Positions 32,939 through 41,204 of a stretch of DNA of 64,000 bases are shown here, in pieces. The notes beneath the pieces were generated by a model. It was not told the origin of the DNA. It was given only the letters and a program-made list of their open reading frames with translations, and ran no database searches. A program made the translations under genes and the position numbers. The stretch comes from an uncultured Collinsella sp. Its GTDB lineage: Bacteria > Actinomycetota > Coriobacteriia > Coriobacteriales > Coriobacteriaceae. Within the stretch, counting starts at the first letter, position 1. Each line of letters begins with the position of its first letter. The DNA lies in contig UQOY01000002.1 of the NCBI GenBank assembly GCA_900542825.1, positions 1 through 64,000 on the forward strand, written 5' to 3'.

Positions 32939-33601
32939 TTAGATAGCGAAAAGTTTAGCAAGCTCGGCCACCGAGTGCACCACCGCATCGGCACCCGCCG
33001 CCTCGTGCTCGCCCGGCGCCGCCGCGCCCGAATAGATGCCAATGCACGGCACGCGCATCGCGTGCGCGCCCTCCACATCGTTGAAGCGATCGCCGATCAT
33101 CACGGCCTCGTCCGCGGTCGCACCCAGGGCCGCCAGAGCGTCGCGGACCGAATCGGCCTTGGTCTCGCGCCCCTGCGGCGGATTCATGCCAACCACCGCC
33201 TCAAACTGAGAAAGCCCGAGCTCACGCACCATGTCGATGCACTTTGCCTCCATGCGCGACGTCGCCACGGCCATACGCTTGCCCCGGGCGGCTAACCCAT
33301 CCAGCAGCTCGGGGATCCCATCGAACACAGGGTACTCTTCCGGCCCCAGCTCATCAAAAAAGGCGCGGTACTCATCGGCCACCACAAGCGACTCCTCGCG
33401 GGAAAAGCCATAAAAATCGTGAAAGCTCTTCCACAGGGGCGGCCCGATCATGCGGCGCAGATCACCCATCTGCGCCTCCGAAAACCCGCGCGCAGCCAGC
33501 GTCTTGCGCGTCGAGGTCATCACCGCCCGGCCCGTATCTGCCACCGTGCCATCGAAATCGAACAGCACGACCGGCCGTTTGCCTATCTCCAACGCCCCCA
33601 T
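32939..33601 (-). CDS. HAD hydrolase, phosphoglycolate phosphatase-like
   Basis: The 220-residue HAD-IA protein has VLFDFDGTVADTG (nucleophile Asp near residue 15), ATSRME and MIGDRFNDVEGA. Residues between are the helical cap. Similar proteins (Gph, PgmB) act on phosphoglycolate or hexose phosphates. The start at 33601 is preferred over the ATG two codons upstream because GAGGA then has room. It probably heads an operon with the peptidase. Confidence 0.9.
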   Translation of the reverse strand: MGALEIGKRPVVLFDFDGTVADTGRAVMTSTRKTLAARGFSEAQMGDLRRMIGPPLWKSFHDFYGFSREESLVVADEYRAFFDELGPEEYPVFDGIPELLDGLAARGKRMAVATSRMEAKCIDMVRELGLSQFEAVVGMNPPQGRETKADSVRDALAALGATADEAVMIGDRFNDVEGAHAMRVPCIGIYSGAAAPGEHEAAGADAVVHSVAELAKLFAI

Positions 33602-33695
33602 CGGCATTCCTCTTCCCCAGTTGACGATTTCCACACCGACACTTCAAACTGTTGACTATTCAACAATTGAACCTATCAATGTGGAACGACTCTAC

Positions 33696-33701
33696 TATAC
33701 T
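33696..33701 (+). promoter_or_regulatory. -10 box of the second DegV gene
   Basis: TATACT lies 57 bases upstream of the start. A TTCAACAATTGAA inverted repeat (33659-33671) stands where an operator or -35 region could be; no good -35 is seen. Confidence 0.35.
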
Positions 33702-33757
33702 TGTCGCACTTTGCTCTCAGAAGGCGGCGCGCAAGCGCCCCAACGAAAGGTGCAATT

Positions 33758-34618
33758 ATGTCTTTTGCCATCATAACCGACTCCACGTCGGACATCTCCC
33801 CCGCCCGCGCCCAAGAGCTCGGCATTTACGTGATTCCGCTGCATGTGATTATCGAGGGCGAGGACCTGCTCGACCAGGTGCAAATTACCGCCGAGGAATA
33901 CGTCGCGCGCATGGCCGGCTCCGAGCAGCTGCCGCATACCTCGCAGCCGAGCGCCGGCGAGTTCAAGGCGCTCTTTGATCGTGTGCTCGCCGACGGCCAC
34001 GACAGCGCCATCTTTATCTCGCTGTGCAGCGAGTGGTCCGCCTGCTATGCCAATGCCAACCTGACGGCTGAAACGCACGAGCTCGACGTGCGCTGCATCG
34101 ACTCGCGCACCGGCTCGGGTGCCGAGGGTTTGCTGGTGGAGTACGCACTGGCCATGCGCGAGGACGGCCGCAGCCTGGACGAGACCGAGGCGCAGATTCG
34201 CGCGACGCTGCCCGACGCCCACCTACTGCTGATTCCCCGCACGCTCGAGAACCTGGTCAAGAACGGCCGCGCACCTAAACTCGCCGGCCAGCTCACCCAA
34301 ATGCTCAACATTCGCCTGGCCGTTTCGCCGGAGTGGAAATCGGGCGAGATCAAGGCCATCAAGAAGGGCCGCGGCGCCAAGCGCATCGTCGCCAACACCA
34401 TGGCTGACTGCCTCGCATTTTTGGCCGAACATCCAGGCTCCAGCGTGCGCGTGCTCACGACCGGCGCCGCCGAGGAGCAGGAGCTCGTCAACCAAGCGCT
34501 CGCAGGCCAGAACTACGTAGACGCCGGCACCGGCCCCATCGGCTGCACCATCGCCACCCACGTAGGCGTGGACGCCATCGCCATCAGCTACTGCCCCCGC
34601 TACCAGCCCATCCACTAG
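33758..34618 (+). CDS. DegV family protein, second copy
   Basis: The 286-residue protein begins SFAIITDSTSDISP, has SEWSACYANANL, DSRTGSGAEGLLV and the basic KKGRGAKRIV segment of the DegV fold, ending GCTIATHVGVDAIAI. It is expected to bind a fatty acid for FakA-type phosphorylation. The start at 33758 follows GAAAGG; an upstream in-frame start has no ribosome site. It is a single gene, ended by the hairpin at 34634-34697. Confidence 0.93.
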   Translation: MSFAIITDSTSDISPARAQELGIYVIPLHVIIEGEDLLDQVQITAEEYVARMAGSEQLPHTSQPSAGEFKALFDRVLADGHDSAIFISLCSEWSACYANANLTAETHELDVRCIDSRTGSGAEGLLVEYALAMREDGRSLDETEAQIRATLPDAHLLLIPRTLENLVKNGRAPKLAGQLTQMLNIRLAVSPEWKSGEIKAIKKGRGAKRIVANTMADCLAFLAEHPGSSVRVLTTGAAEEQELVNQALAGQNYVDAGTGPIGCTIATHVGVDAIAISYCPRYQPIH

Positions 34619-34633
34619 GGGCACCTTTACCAC

Positions 34634-34700
34634 TTGCGGTGGAATAGGGACTGTTTTTTGGCTTACCAGCCGCAAATCAATCCCTATTCCACCGCAATTT
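34634..34700. terminator. TTGCGGTG hairpin between DegV and toxin genes
   Basis: TTGCGGTGGAATAGGGA (34634-34650) and its exact complement (34681-34697) flank a loop with T6. The same outer sequence with different inner arms occurs at 40765-40831. It ends DegV and faces the converging toxin gene. Confidence 0.75.
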
Positions 34701-34712
34701 AGAAATCGGCAA

Positions 34713-35021
34713 TCAGCCCTGCGGGCCCCGGAACAGTTCCTCATGCGAGCCCATTCTGACCAGTCGGATCACAGGATTAGTCTTATGCGGCAAGTACAGA
34801 ACGACCACATCGACCAAGCCATCGGATAGATGGAAATCGATGTGGCCGTTGTAATTGCCGCCCGGGTTTGAAAGCTCGTGGGCACCATATTCCGCGGGAA
34901 GCGAGCCGTGAGCCGCAAGTTCTGCAACCGCCGCCTTAAACTCGGTTTTTAGCTGCGGATGGATGCGCATCGTCCGTTTGTAATCCGCCTTAAACTGAGC
35001 CTCGACTTTAATCTCAAACAT
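34713..35021 (-). CDS. YafQ/RelE family toxin (mRNA interferase)
   Basis: The 102-residue protein has the YafQ pattern: FKADYKRTM near the start, LPAEYGAHELSNPGGNYNGHIDFHL and the terminal VIRLVRMGSHEELF, with the His and Arg positions used for ribosome-dependent mRNA cleavage. It starts 2 bases after the stop of the antitoxin gene, so both come from one message. It is intact by length. Confidence 0.92.
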   Translation of the reverse strand: MFEIKVEAQFKADYKRTMRIHPQLKTEFKAAVAELAAHGSLPAEYGAHELSNPGGNYNGHIDFHLSDGLVDVVVLYLPHKTNPVIRLVRMGSHEELFRGPQG

Positions 35022-35023
35022 CG

Positions 35024-35323
35024 CTAGTCCTCATCGAGGAATGATATAAGCTCATCAGCGTTATTGAATGACGGGCTGTCGTCTGGCAGAATCCCCAACT
35101 CATGAGCCTCGGCAATCACCATGGCGCGCCTCGTCGCCTCGTTGGGAACTTCGGGCCGACCCACAATCTCAAACGGAATCTTCTGCTGGTTTACCAGCTG
35201 CCGAACAGCAAGGTTGAGATACGAATTGAGACTCAGACCAACCGTATCCAAGAACTCAGTCGCCTGTTCCTTGAGCCCCTCTTCGATGCGAACCGTCGTA
35301 GGCTTAACCGTTGCGGTAGACAT
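35024..35323 (-). CDS. RelB/DinJ family antitoxin
   Basis: The 99-residue protein has an N-terminal ribbon-helix-helix (TVRIEEGLKEQATEFLDTVG, then LSLNSYLNLAVRQLV) for dimerisation and operator binding, and an acidic C-terminal tail (NNADELISFLDED) for toxin binding. It should neutralise the adjacent YafQ-like toxin and repress the operon. A -10-like TATACT (minus strand, 35354-35359) lies 31 bases upstream. The start follows GAGGAGGTCGCGT. Confidence 0.92.
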   Translation of the reverse strand: MSTATVKPTTVRIEEGLKEQATEFLDTVGLSLNSYLNLAVRQLVNQQKIPFEIVGRPEVPNEATRRAMVIAEAHELGILPDDSPSFNNADELISFLDED

Positions 35324-35367
35324 ACGCGACCTCCTCGCCTCGTCTTTTGCATCAGTATACCCAGTTT

Positions 35368-35407
35368 AGAAGGCAGACTGATGTTAAATAGCATCAATCT
35401 GCCTTCT
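35368..35407. terminator. Hairpin between LOG gene and TA operon
   Basis: AGAAGGCAGACTGATG (35368-35383) pairs with CATCAATCTGCCTTCT (35392-35407) with one mismatch. It follows the LOG gene stop and immediately precedes the TA promoter region, so it may also be an operator for the RHH antitoxin. Confidence 0.65.
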
Positions 35408-35435
35408 CATCACTACAACGACAGGCACGCTCGCC

Positions 35436-36194
35436 CTACATCAGCCCGCTCAGGGCGATGTCGACGGCCTCGTTGAGGTCATCGGTGATATGCACCAGCT
35501 CCGGATCGAGCGGGCTAATCATACCGGCATCCATCACCGGACCGTTGAGCCAGTCGAACAGGCCCTGCCAGTACTCGGTGCCCACCAAAACGAGCGGCAT
35601 GCGCTTAACCTTGTGCGTCTGTACCAGCGTGAGCACCTCGAACATCTCGTCGAGCGTACCAAAACCACCGGGAAACACGATGGCGCCCGAGCTGTATTTG
35701 ACGAACATGGTCTTGCGCACAAAGAAGTAACGGAAGTCCATGCCAAGGTTCACGTATTTGTTGAGCCCATGCTCGTGCGGAAGCTCGATACCCAAGCCGA
35801 CCGACTTGCCGTTGGCGCTCGCCGCTCCCCTGTTGGCCGCCTCCATGACGCCGGGGCCGCCGCCGGTGATAACCGCCACGCCGCGCTGGGCGATCTTGCG
35901 ACCGACTGTGCGCGCCGCCTTGTAGAGCGGATCGGTCTTGGGCGTGCGGGCACTGCCGAAGATGGTCACTGCAGGACCAAGCTCGGCAAGCGCGCCAAAG
36001 CCATCGACAAACTCTGCCTGAATGCGCAGCACGCGCCAGGGGTCGGTGTGCAACCAGTCGGTCGAGTCCTCGGGCGCCAGCAGGTTGGCGTAGGTGTTGT
36101 CCTTGGGAATCATGGGGCCGCGCATGACCACGGGGCCGCGTCGGTACGTCTCGTCGTAGGCCGGCTCACCCTCGACGTTCTCATTCTTAATCAT
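35436..36194 (-). CDS. LOG family protein (TIGR00730-like)
   Basis: The 252-residue protein has a Rossmann fold with the family signatures GGGPGVMEAANRGA and PGGFGTLDEMFE. Family members hydrolyse nucleoside 5'-monophosphates at the ribose bond (cytokinin-activating enzyme in plants; nucleotide hydrolases in bacteria). An N-terminal stretch of about 60 residues (RRGPVVMRGPMIPKD) is longer than in short LOG proteins. The start at 36194 follows AGGAGTACCC. It lies 133 bases downstream of tgt, in the same direction. Confidence 0.92.
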   Translation of the reverse strand: MIKNENVEGEPAYDETYRRGPVVMRGPMIPKDNTYANLLAPEDSTDWLHTDPWRVLRIQAEFVDGFGALAELGPAVTIFGSARTPKTDPLYKAARTVGRKIAQRGVAVITGGGPGVMEAANRGAASANGKSVGLGIELPHEHGLNKYVNLGMDFRYFFVRKTMFVKYSSGAIVFPGGFGTLDEMFEVLTLVQTHKVKRMPLVLVGTEYWQGLFDWLNGPVMDAGMISPLDPELVHITDDLNEAVDIALSGLM

Positions 36195-36327
36195 GGGTAC
36201 TCCTATCGAAAATAGAAACGGGCGGGGTCGACGCCATGCGTCAAACACCCGCCCGAACATCAACTAATCGGTATGGTACCCACGATGCATCAAGCGCTTG
36301 CAAGGCATCGGTCAGCGGTCGCGGCTC

Positions 36328-37467
36328 TTAGTAATCCACCGCCGCAGGGCTGTTCATCCAGTCGCTCACGAACGCGCCATAGCGGCCCTCGATAATGGCC
36401 TGGCGGGCACGCTGCATAAGGTTGAGCAGGTAGTAGATGTTGTGCATCGACAGCAGAATGCCGCCGAGCATCTCCTTCTGCGTGACCATGTGGCGAATGA
36501 GTGCGCGGCTGTAGCCGCCCGTGCACACCGGGCAGGTGCAAGTGGGATCGATGGGACCGTCGTCGTGCGCAAAACGCGCGTTGCGGAAGTTGAGGCGACC
36601 CTCGCTCGAAAACGCCGTGCCCATGCGGCCGGTGCGCGTCGGCAGCACGCAATCGAACATGTCGATGCCCACACCCACACCGCGCACGAGGGTGGTGGGG
36701 TTGCCGACGCCCATCAGGTAGCGCGGCTTATGCTTGGGCATGTACTCGCTCACGAGCGGCGCCAGGGTCTCGAACATGGTCTCGTGATCCTCGCCCACCG
36801 AATAGCCACCGATACCGTAGCCCGGGAAGTCGCCGCACTCCTCCAGATGGCGCAGCGAGCGCAGGCGCAGATCCAGGTGCATGCCGCCCTGGACGATGCC
36901 AAAGAGCGCCTGATCGTCGCGGGTATGCGCCTTATAGCAGCGCTCGGCCCACATGCTCGACAGTTCAACGGCGCGCTCAACGTAGGCGCGCGTGGCGGGA
37001 TAGCCCGGGCACTGGTCGAGCTGCATACAGATATCGGAGCCGAGCTTCATGGCGATTTCCATGTTGTCCTCGGGCGTCCAGAACACGTGGCGGCCGTCGT
37101 AGTCGTTGACGATAAAGCGCACGCCCTCGTCGGTGAGCTTGACGGCATCGTTGTGGCTGAACACCTGGAAGCCGCCCGAATCGGTGAGGATAGGGCCGTG
37201 CCAGTTCATAAACTTGTGCAGTCCGCCCAACTCGGCGATGGTGTCCTCGCCGGGACGCATAGAAAGGTGATAGGTGTTGGCAAGCACGATCTGGGCGCCG
37301 AGCTGCTTGACGGTCTCGGTAGGAATACCCTTGACGTTTGCCTTGGTGCCCACAGGCATAAAGATCGGCGTCTCGATGTCGCCGTGCGGGGTGTGCAGTA
37401 CGCCGGCACGCGCGTGCGTGGTCGGATCCTCTGCGATCAGATCGAATTTAAAAAGGCTCTGGTCCAT
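36328..37467 (-). CDS. tgt: Queuine tRNA-ribosyltransferase
   Basis: The 379-residue enzyme swaps guanine-34 of GUN-anticodon tRNAs for preQ1. The nucleophile region ILTDSGGFQVFS, GIVQGG, GGYSVGE and the zinc site CTCPVCTGGYSRALIRH are all present. Length matches bacterial Tgt. The start at 37467 follows CAAGGAGTTCCAGTTT. It works with QueA and QueH, encoded 4-6 kb away on the same strand, in queuosine synthesis. Confidence 0.97.
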   Translation of the reverse strand: MDQSLFKFDLIAEDPTTHARAGVLHTPHGDIETPIFMPVGTKANVKGIPTETVKQLGAQIVLANTYHLSMRPGEDTIAELGGLHKFMNWHGPILTDSGGFQVFSHNDAVKLTDEGVRFIVNDYDGRHVFWTPEDNMEIAMKLGSDICMQLDQCPGYPATRAYVERAVELSSMWAERCYKAHTRDDQALFGIVQGGMHLDLRLRSLRHLEECGDFPGYGIGGYSVGEDHETMFETLAPLVSEYMPKHKPRYLMGVGNPTTLVRGVGVGIDMFDCVLPTRTGRMGTAFSSEGRLNFRNARFAHDDGPIDPTCTCPVCTGGYSRALIRHMVTQKEMLGGILLSMHNIYYLLNLMQRARQAIIEGRYGAFVSDWMNSPAAVDY

Positions 37468-37591
37468 AAACTGGAACTCCTTGGTTGCGGTTCATACGCA
37501 AATCATTATACGGGCAACCCGCAAGAAGCACCGACTCGACAGAAACTGGCGCAAAGGAAACCTGCCCCCTTGCACCAATGCACCAGGATAA

Positions 37592-37628
37592 AAATGATCC
37601 GTTTTCCTCCGTCCCCAACGGATCATTT
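37592..37628. repeat. ATGATCCGTT hairpin, short form
   Basis: AAATGATCCGTT (37592-37603) pairs with AACGGATCATTT (37617-37628) around TTCCTCCGTCCCC. The loop and arms match one side of the long inverted repeat at 449-538. It stands upstream of tgt next to the post-stop element. Confidence 0.7.
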
Positions 37629-37640
37629 CCAACAGCCACA

Positions 37641-37877
37641 GCAACGCCGATGTTATGGCACCGACAGCGAAAACCCGCCAGAGCGAGCAAGGTGCCATCA
37701 AGCAAAATGGCGCCGTAGGTTGAGCATAAGTCAGCGAGCGGGCCGCATTTGAGGCAAGGTGACGTGAAACGAAAGGGCGCTGACCTTCTGGTCGCGCCCT
37801 TGAAGTTGAACGTCAGATTGTCCAAATGCGGCTCGCGCAGCGTCGAGCCGTTACGCGGTTTGGTAAAACCGCGTAAC
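37641..37877 (-). repeat. Post-stop structured element, copy c (mosaic)
   Basis: In minus sense it begins two bases after the SDR gene's TAA with GTTACGCGGTTTTACC. The stem uses GCCGCATTTGA/TCCAAATGCGGC as outer arm, TGACGT/ACGTCA as core and GGGCGC-TGACC-TTCT-GGTC-GCGCCC as apex. A second left-arm piece (GCGAGCAAGGTGCC) without partner lies at about 37680-37695, so the copy is a fusion of two. Confidence 0.75.
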
Positions 37878-37879
37878 CA

Positions 37880-38680
37880 TTAGGGACGCTGGCCCATGCC
37901 ACCCTCGAGGGTGACAGTCTCGCCGTTCATGTACTTAAAGTCGGGACCGCAGAGCTGAACGACCACGCGGCCGATCTCCTTCTCGACGTCGCCGTAGTGG
38001 CCCGCCGGCGGCATGTGGACGTTGGCCTTGAAAGCCTCGGGGTAGGCATCCTGGAAGTTCTCGAGCGCGGCGGTCCAAGCAAGCGGGCAGACGATGTTGA
38101 CGTTGATGCCGTCCTTGCCCCACTCGTTAGCGGCAACGCGAGTCAGACCGCGGATGCCCTCCTTGGCAGCGGCATAGCTGCACTGACCATAGTTGCCAAA
38201 CAGGCCGGCGCCCGAAGCAAAGTTGACCACGGAGCCCTTGGTCTCCTTCAGGTGCGGATAGGCCTTCTGCATGTACAGATAGGTAGCATACAGGCCGGAA
38301 TAAATGGCCAGGTTAAACTGATCCATGGTGTGGTCGGCGATGGTCACGCCCGAGGCGCTGGCCTGGGCATTGTTGACGACGGCGTCGATGCGGCCGAACT
38401 CCTCGATGGCCTTGTCGATGACGTTCTGGACGACGGCCTCGTTGTCCTGACCAGCCGAGACATCGGCCTGAACAGGCAGAACCTTGATGCCGTACTCGGC
38501 TTCGAGAGACTCCTTGGCAGCCTCGAGCTTGGCAACGTTGCGGCCGGTAATGACGAGGTTTGCGCCCTCCTTGGCAAAAGCGATATCGATGCCGTAGCCG
38601 ATGGAGCCAGCGGAGCCGTCCTTAAGCGTGGCCTTGCCGCCGCCGGTGACGATTACGGTCTTACCAGTGAAAAGTCCCAT
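37880..38680 (-). CDS. Short-chain dehydrogenase/reductase (SDR)
   Basis: The 266-residue Rossmann protein has an unusual TGGG loop (VIVTGGGKATLKDGSAGSIG, longer than the classical TGxxxGxG), NNAQAS, FASGAGLFGNYGQ and the catalytic YAAAK, ending with GGMGQRP. It should reduce or oxidise a hydroxyl group with NAD(P)H. The loop length resembles SDRs of multifunctional-enzyme type. It does not resemble the Collinsella 7beta-hydroxysteroid dehydrogenase as I know it. The start at 38680 follows AAAGGACTTCGT. Confidence 0.9.
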   Translation of the reverse strand: MGLFTGKTVIVTGGGKATLKDGSAGSIGYGIDIAFAKEGANLVITGRNVAKLEAAKESLEAEYGIKVLPVQADVSAGQDNEAVVQNVIDKAIEEFGRIDAVVNNAQASASGVTIADHTMDQFNLAIYSGLYATYLYMQKAYPHLKETKGSVVNFASGAGLFGNYGQCSYAAAKEGIRGLTRVAANEWGKDGINVNIVCPLAWTAALENFQDAYPEAFKANVHMPPAGHYGDVEKEIGRVVVQLCGPDFKYMNGETVTLEGGMGQRP

Positions 38681-38974
38681 ACGAAGTCCTTTCAAATCGC
38701 GACGGGCCCACCCGCCGACTGCGCGCATCCAACTTCACGCGCCAAAAGCTGAAATGCAACTTTAGCGGGTTCAAGTGAAAAATAAAGGCTGCAGCAGGCG
38801 AACGGCACAACGTCATTCGGCGAAGGGAATGTCAAGCGCAAACTGAATATAGAGGACGAATTTTTGCTATCCAAGCGAGCCATCGAACACGTTTTGAAAC
38901 TTTGCTGCGGCGCGCGGGATGTCGGCGCGAGACTTTATCATAGGGTGACAAACAACGATGAGGAGCACATGCCT

Positions 38975-40738
38975 ATGACAGACGAGCTGGACCCCCAGAC
39001 TCAACAGCATATTGATGATTCAGCAGACGTCGCCGCAGATACTGACGCTGCGACCTGCAATGATACCGACGTCGACGACGCCACTCTGGATAACGGCGCT
39101 GCGACGGAAATCCCTGCGGCCGAAGATGCCAGCGAGCAAAACGACGATTCGGCCGCTCAGGACGACGCTCCCGAAAAGGACGCCGCCCCGCAAGCAGAAG
39201 GCCCTATCGAGGTATCTTCGGAAGAAGAGCTCGATGCCGTCATGGACTCCATGATGGATGCCGTCAAAGCGATGAAAAACGCCGTGGCCGACGCCGATGT
39301 TGACGCCGAAGAAGAGGAGGCCGCCGAGGCCGCCTCGACCTTCGTGCCCGGCGAGACCCCCGTTGCCGACCAAGGCAGCACCCTGCCCTCGTTCCTGCAG
39401 CTTGAGCACCCCACCATTGGCGCCGATGCAGTTGACCCGCACGCCGCCGGCTTTTCCGTAGTCGAGGGCGGCACCGGCAGCATCGCCACGTCACAGACGC
39501 CCGATGCGGGCACGGCAAACGCCGCTCACCCGACCGCACCACACACCCCCGCAGCCAGCCGCGATCTGGGAGGCGCCGTCTCAAACACCGCCAACGCCGT
39601 AGGCACTTTTATCGCCCAGGGTGCCTCGGCCATGCGCGAGATGAATGCCGCAAAGAAGGCACTCGCGGACGCCCGCGCTCACCTGGCCGAACTTGGACAG
39701 CGCATCGCCAATCAAGGCGAGGAGCTCGAGACGCGCCAGGACATCGCAGGTCGCTACGACCAAATCGTCGCCGAGCAGCGTCAGACTATCGACACGGCAC
39801 AAAAGGCCGCCGCGGCGGCAGAAATCGGCCGCGATACCCATGCTGTCAAGGCAACAGAGTTCAAGGCGCAGCTCGAACAAATGAAGGAAGAGGACGATGC
39901 CACCGAGCGGCGTCTCAAAGCCGCGCTCGACGCGGTGGAGGCACGCGAAGCCAGCTCGCGCGAGACCGGTAACCGCCTCGTTCGACGCCTCGAGGATTCC
40001 AAGCGCATCCGCGACAAGGTGCAGGCCGAGCGCGACGCCGGCGTTGCCGCAGCACAGCAAACCGTCGACGCCACGCGCGCTCAACTCGAAACGCTGCGCC
40101 GCGAGTATGCCGAGCTGCAGCGCAATCCTTCGGCGAATCCCGCCAATTACACGGTGCGCACCAGCGAGCTTTCGATGCAGATCTCCGACACGGCCGATGC
40201 CCTGCGCAAAGCCGAGGAAGATGTCCCGAACATCACCGCCGATCTTGAGCACTCGCTCGCGGCCGCCGAGCACGCCGTCGAGCAGGCGCAAGCCCCCATC
40301 GCCGACGCCAAGCGAGCCCATCAGGCCGTGACGGCCGAGGCCGATGCCGCACGCGATGAGCTGCAGACCGCAAAAGCCGCCGCCGCAACGCGCCAGCGCG
40401 AACTACGCGAGAAGATCGCCGCCGAGGACAAGGCACGTCGAGAGCAAGAACAGGCTATCGCCAATGCCCAGGCGAACGTCGCGCACGCACAGTCGATCAT
40501 CGAGCAGGCGACCGAGGTGCATGACCATCCCGAGATCACCGAGTCGCTCGCCGGATCCTTGGCGCGCGATAAGGCCGAGTACGCCGAAACCGAGCGCGAA
40601 GTGGCTCAACTCGAAGCCGCCGAGGACGACGTGCGCGAGCGCACCCGCGACTCACGCATCAAATTCACCGGCGCCATCGTCTGCATTGTCGCCGTAGTCC
40701 TCGTGATCATCCTCATCTGGCTGTTCGCAAGCAAGTAA
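38975..40738 (+). CDS. Tail-anchored coiled-coil protein, unknown
   Basis: The 587-residue protein has an acidic N-terminal 150 residues (Asp/Glu/Ala-rich), a linker, about 330 residues of charged heptad-like helix (for example RREYAELQRNP and ARDELQTAKAAAATRQRELR) and one C-terminal membrane helix (GAIVCIVAVVLVIILIWLF) with five residues outside. No catalytic domain is seen. The ATG at 38975 fits AGGAG better than the one at 38969. It may be a membrane-tethered scaffold. The 294-bp gap before it is a divergent promoter region without clear boxes. Confidence 0.7.
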   Translation: MTDELDPQTQQHIDDSADVAADTDAATCNDTDVDDATLDNGAATEIPAAEDASEQNDDSAAQDDAPEKDAAPQAEGPIEVSSEEELDAVMDSMMDAVKAMKNAVADADVDAEEEEAAEAASTFVPGETPVADQGSTLPSFLQLEHPTIGADAVDPHAAGFSVVEGGTGSIATSQTPDAGTANAAHPTAPHTPAASRDLGGAVSNTANAVGTFIAQGASAMREMNAAKKALADARAHLAELGQRIANQGEELETRQDIAGRYDQIVAEQRQTIDTAQKAAAAAEIGRDTHAVKATEFKAQLEQMKEEDDATERRLKAALDAVEAREASSRETGNRLVRRLEDSKRIRDKVQAERDAGVAAAQQTVDATRAQLETLRREYAELQRNPSANPANYTVRTSELSMQISDTADALRKAEEDVPNITADLEHSLAAAEHAVEQAQAPIADAKRAHQAVTAEADAARDELQTAKAAAATRQRELREKIAAEDKARREQEQAIANAQANVAHAQSIIEQATEVHDHPEITESLAGSLARDKAEYAETEREVAQLEAAEDDVRERTRDSRIKFTGAIVCIVAVVLVIILIWLFASK

Positions 40739-40764
40739 ACCAGCTGCCAAAAAAAGCTCAACGC

Positions 40765-40836
40765 AGTTGCGGTGAGATAGTTCCTGTTTAGCCATCAAAA
40801 AAGCCAATTCAAGAACTATCTCACCGCAACTTTTTG
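40765..40836 (+). terminator. TTGCGGTG hairpin after the coiled-coil gene
   Basis: AGTTGCGGTGAGATAGTTC (40765-40783) pairs exactly with 40813-40831, followed by T5. Outer bases match the hairpin at 34634, while inner arms differ with matching changes. Confidence 0.85.
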
Positions 40837-40879
40837 ATTGGTGCAAGGCAACCTATCCCTCTTGTACCAATCTCTTGAC

Positions 40880-40928
40880 ATAAGGAACGTCCCCAGGTGC
40901 CGGCACAAAAGGAACGTCCCCAAGTGCC
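40880..40928. repeat. GGAACGTCCCC repeat pair
   Basis: Two units, AAGGAACGTCCCCAGGTGCCG and AAGGAACGTCCCCAAGTGCC, 27 bases apart, as at 4905-5045 and 28205-28258. They directly precede the outer end of the post-stop element behind queA. Confidence 0.65.
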
Positions 40929-40942
40929 ACATTGACAGCCAA

Positions 40943-41114
40943 GGCAACGCCGGTGTTTTGGCACCGACAGCGAAAACCCGCCAGAGCGAGCAAGGTGCCT
41001 TGAAACAAGGCGGCATTGACCTTCTGGTCATGCCGCCAAAGTTGAAAGGCAGATTGCCGCTCTGGTGGGTTTGCAGCGTCAACTGGTTACGCGGTTTGGT
41101 AAAACCGCGTAACT
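40943..41114 (-). repeat. Post-stop structured element, copy d2 (complete)
   Basis: This is the cleanest copy: terminal hairpin CGGTG/CACCG, outer arm AACCCGCCAGAGCG with its complement, core TGCCTT/AAGGCA, apex GGCGGCATTGACC-TTCT-GGTCATGCCGCC, linker GCAGCGTCAAC and hairpin 1 GTTACGCGGTTT/AAAACCGCGTAAC. It follows copy d1 in the same orientation. Confidence 0.8.
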
Positions 41115-41120
41115 ACAAAA

Positions 41121-41204
41121 GTCATGCCCGACGATTGAACGTCAGATTACCGCTTAGGGGCGTTTGCAGCGTCGAGCGGTTACGCGGTTCGTAGAACCGC
41201 GTAA
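41121..41204 (-). repeat. Post-stop structured element, copy d1 (truncated)
   Basis: Hairpin 1, the linker and one strand of the stem (GGGGCG...ACGTCAATC type) are present, then the copy stops where copy d2 begins. In minus sense it starts in the queA stop codon TAG. Confidence 0.7.

Noticed and set aside
37880..38680. SDR as a bile-acid hydroxysteroid dehydrogenase
   Set aside because: The coenzyme loop and overall sequence do not resemble the Collinsella 7beta enzyme as I know it; only a general SDR call is justified.
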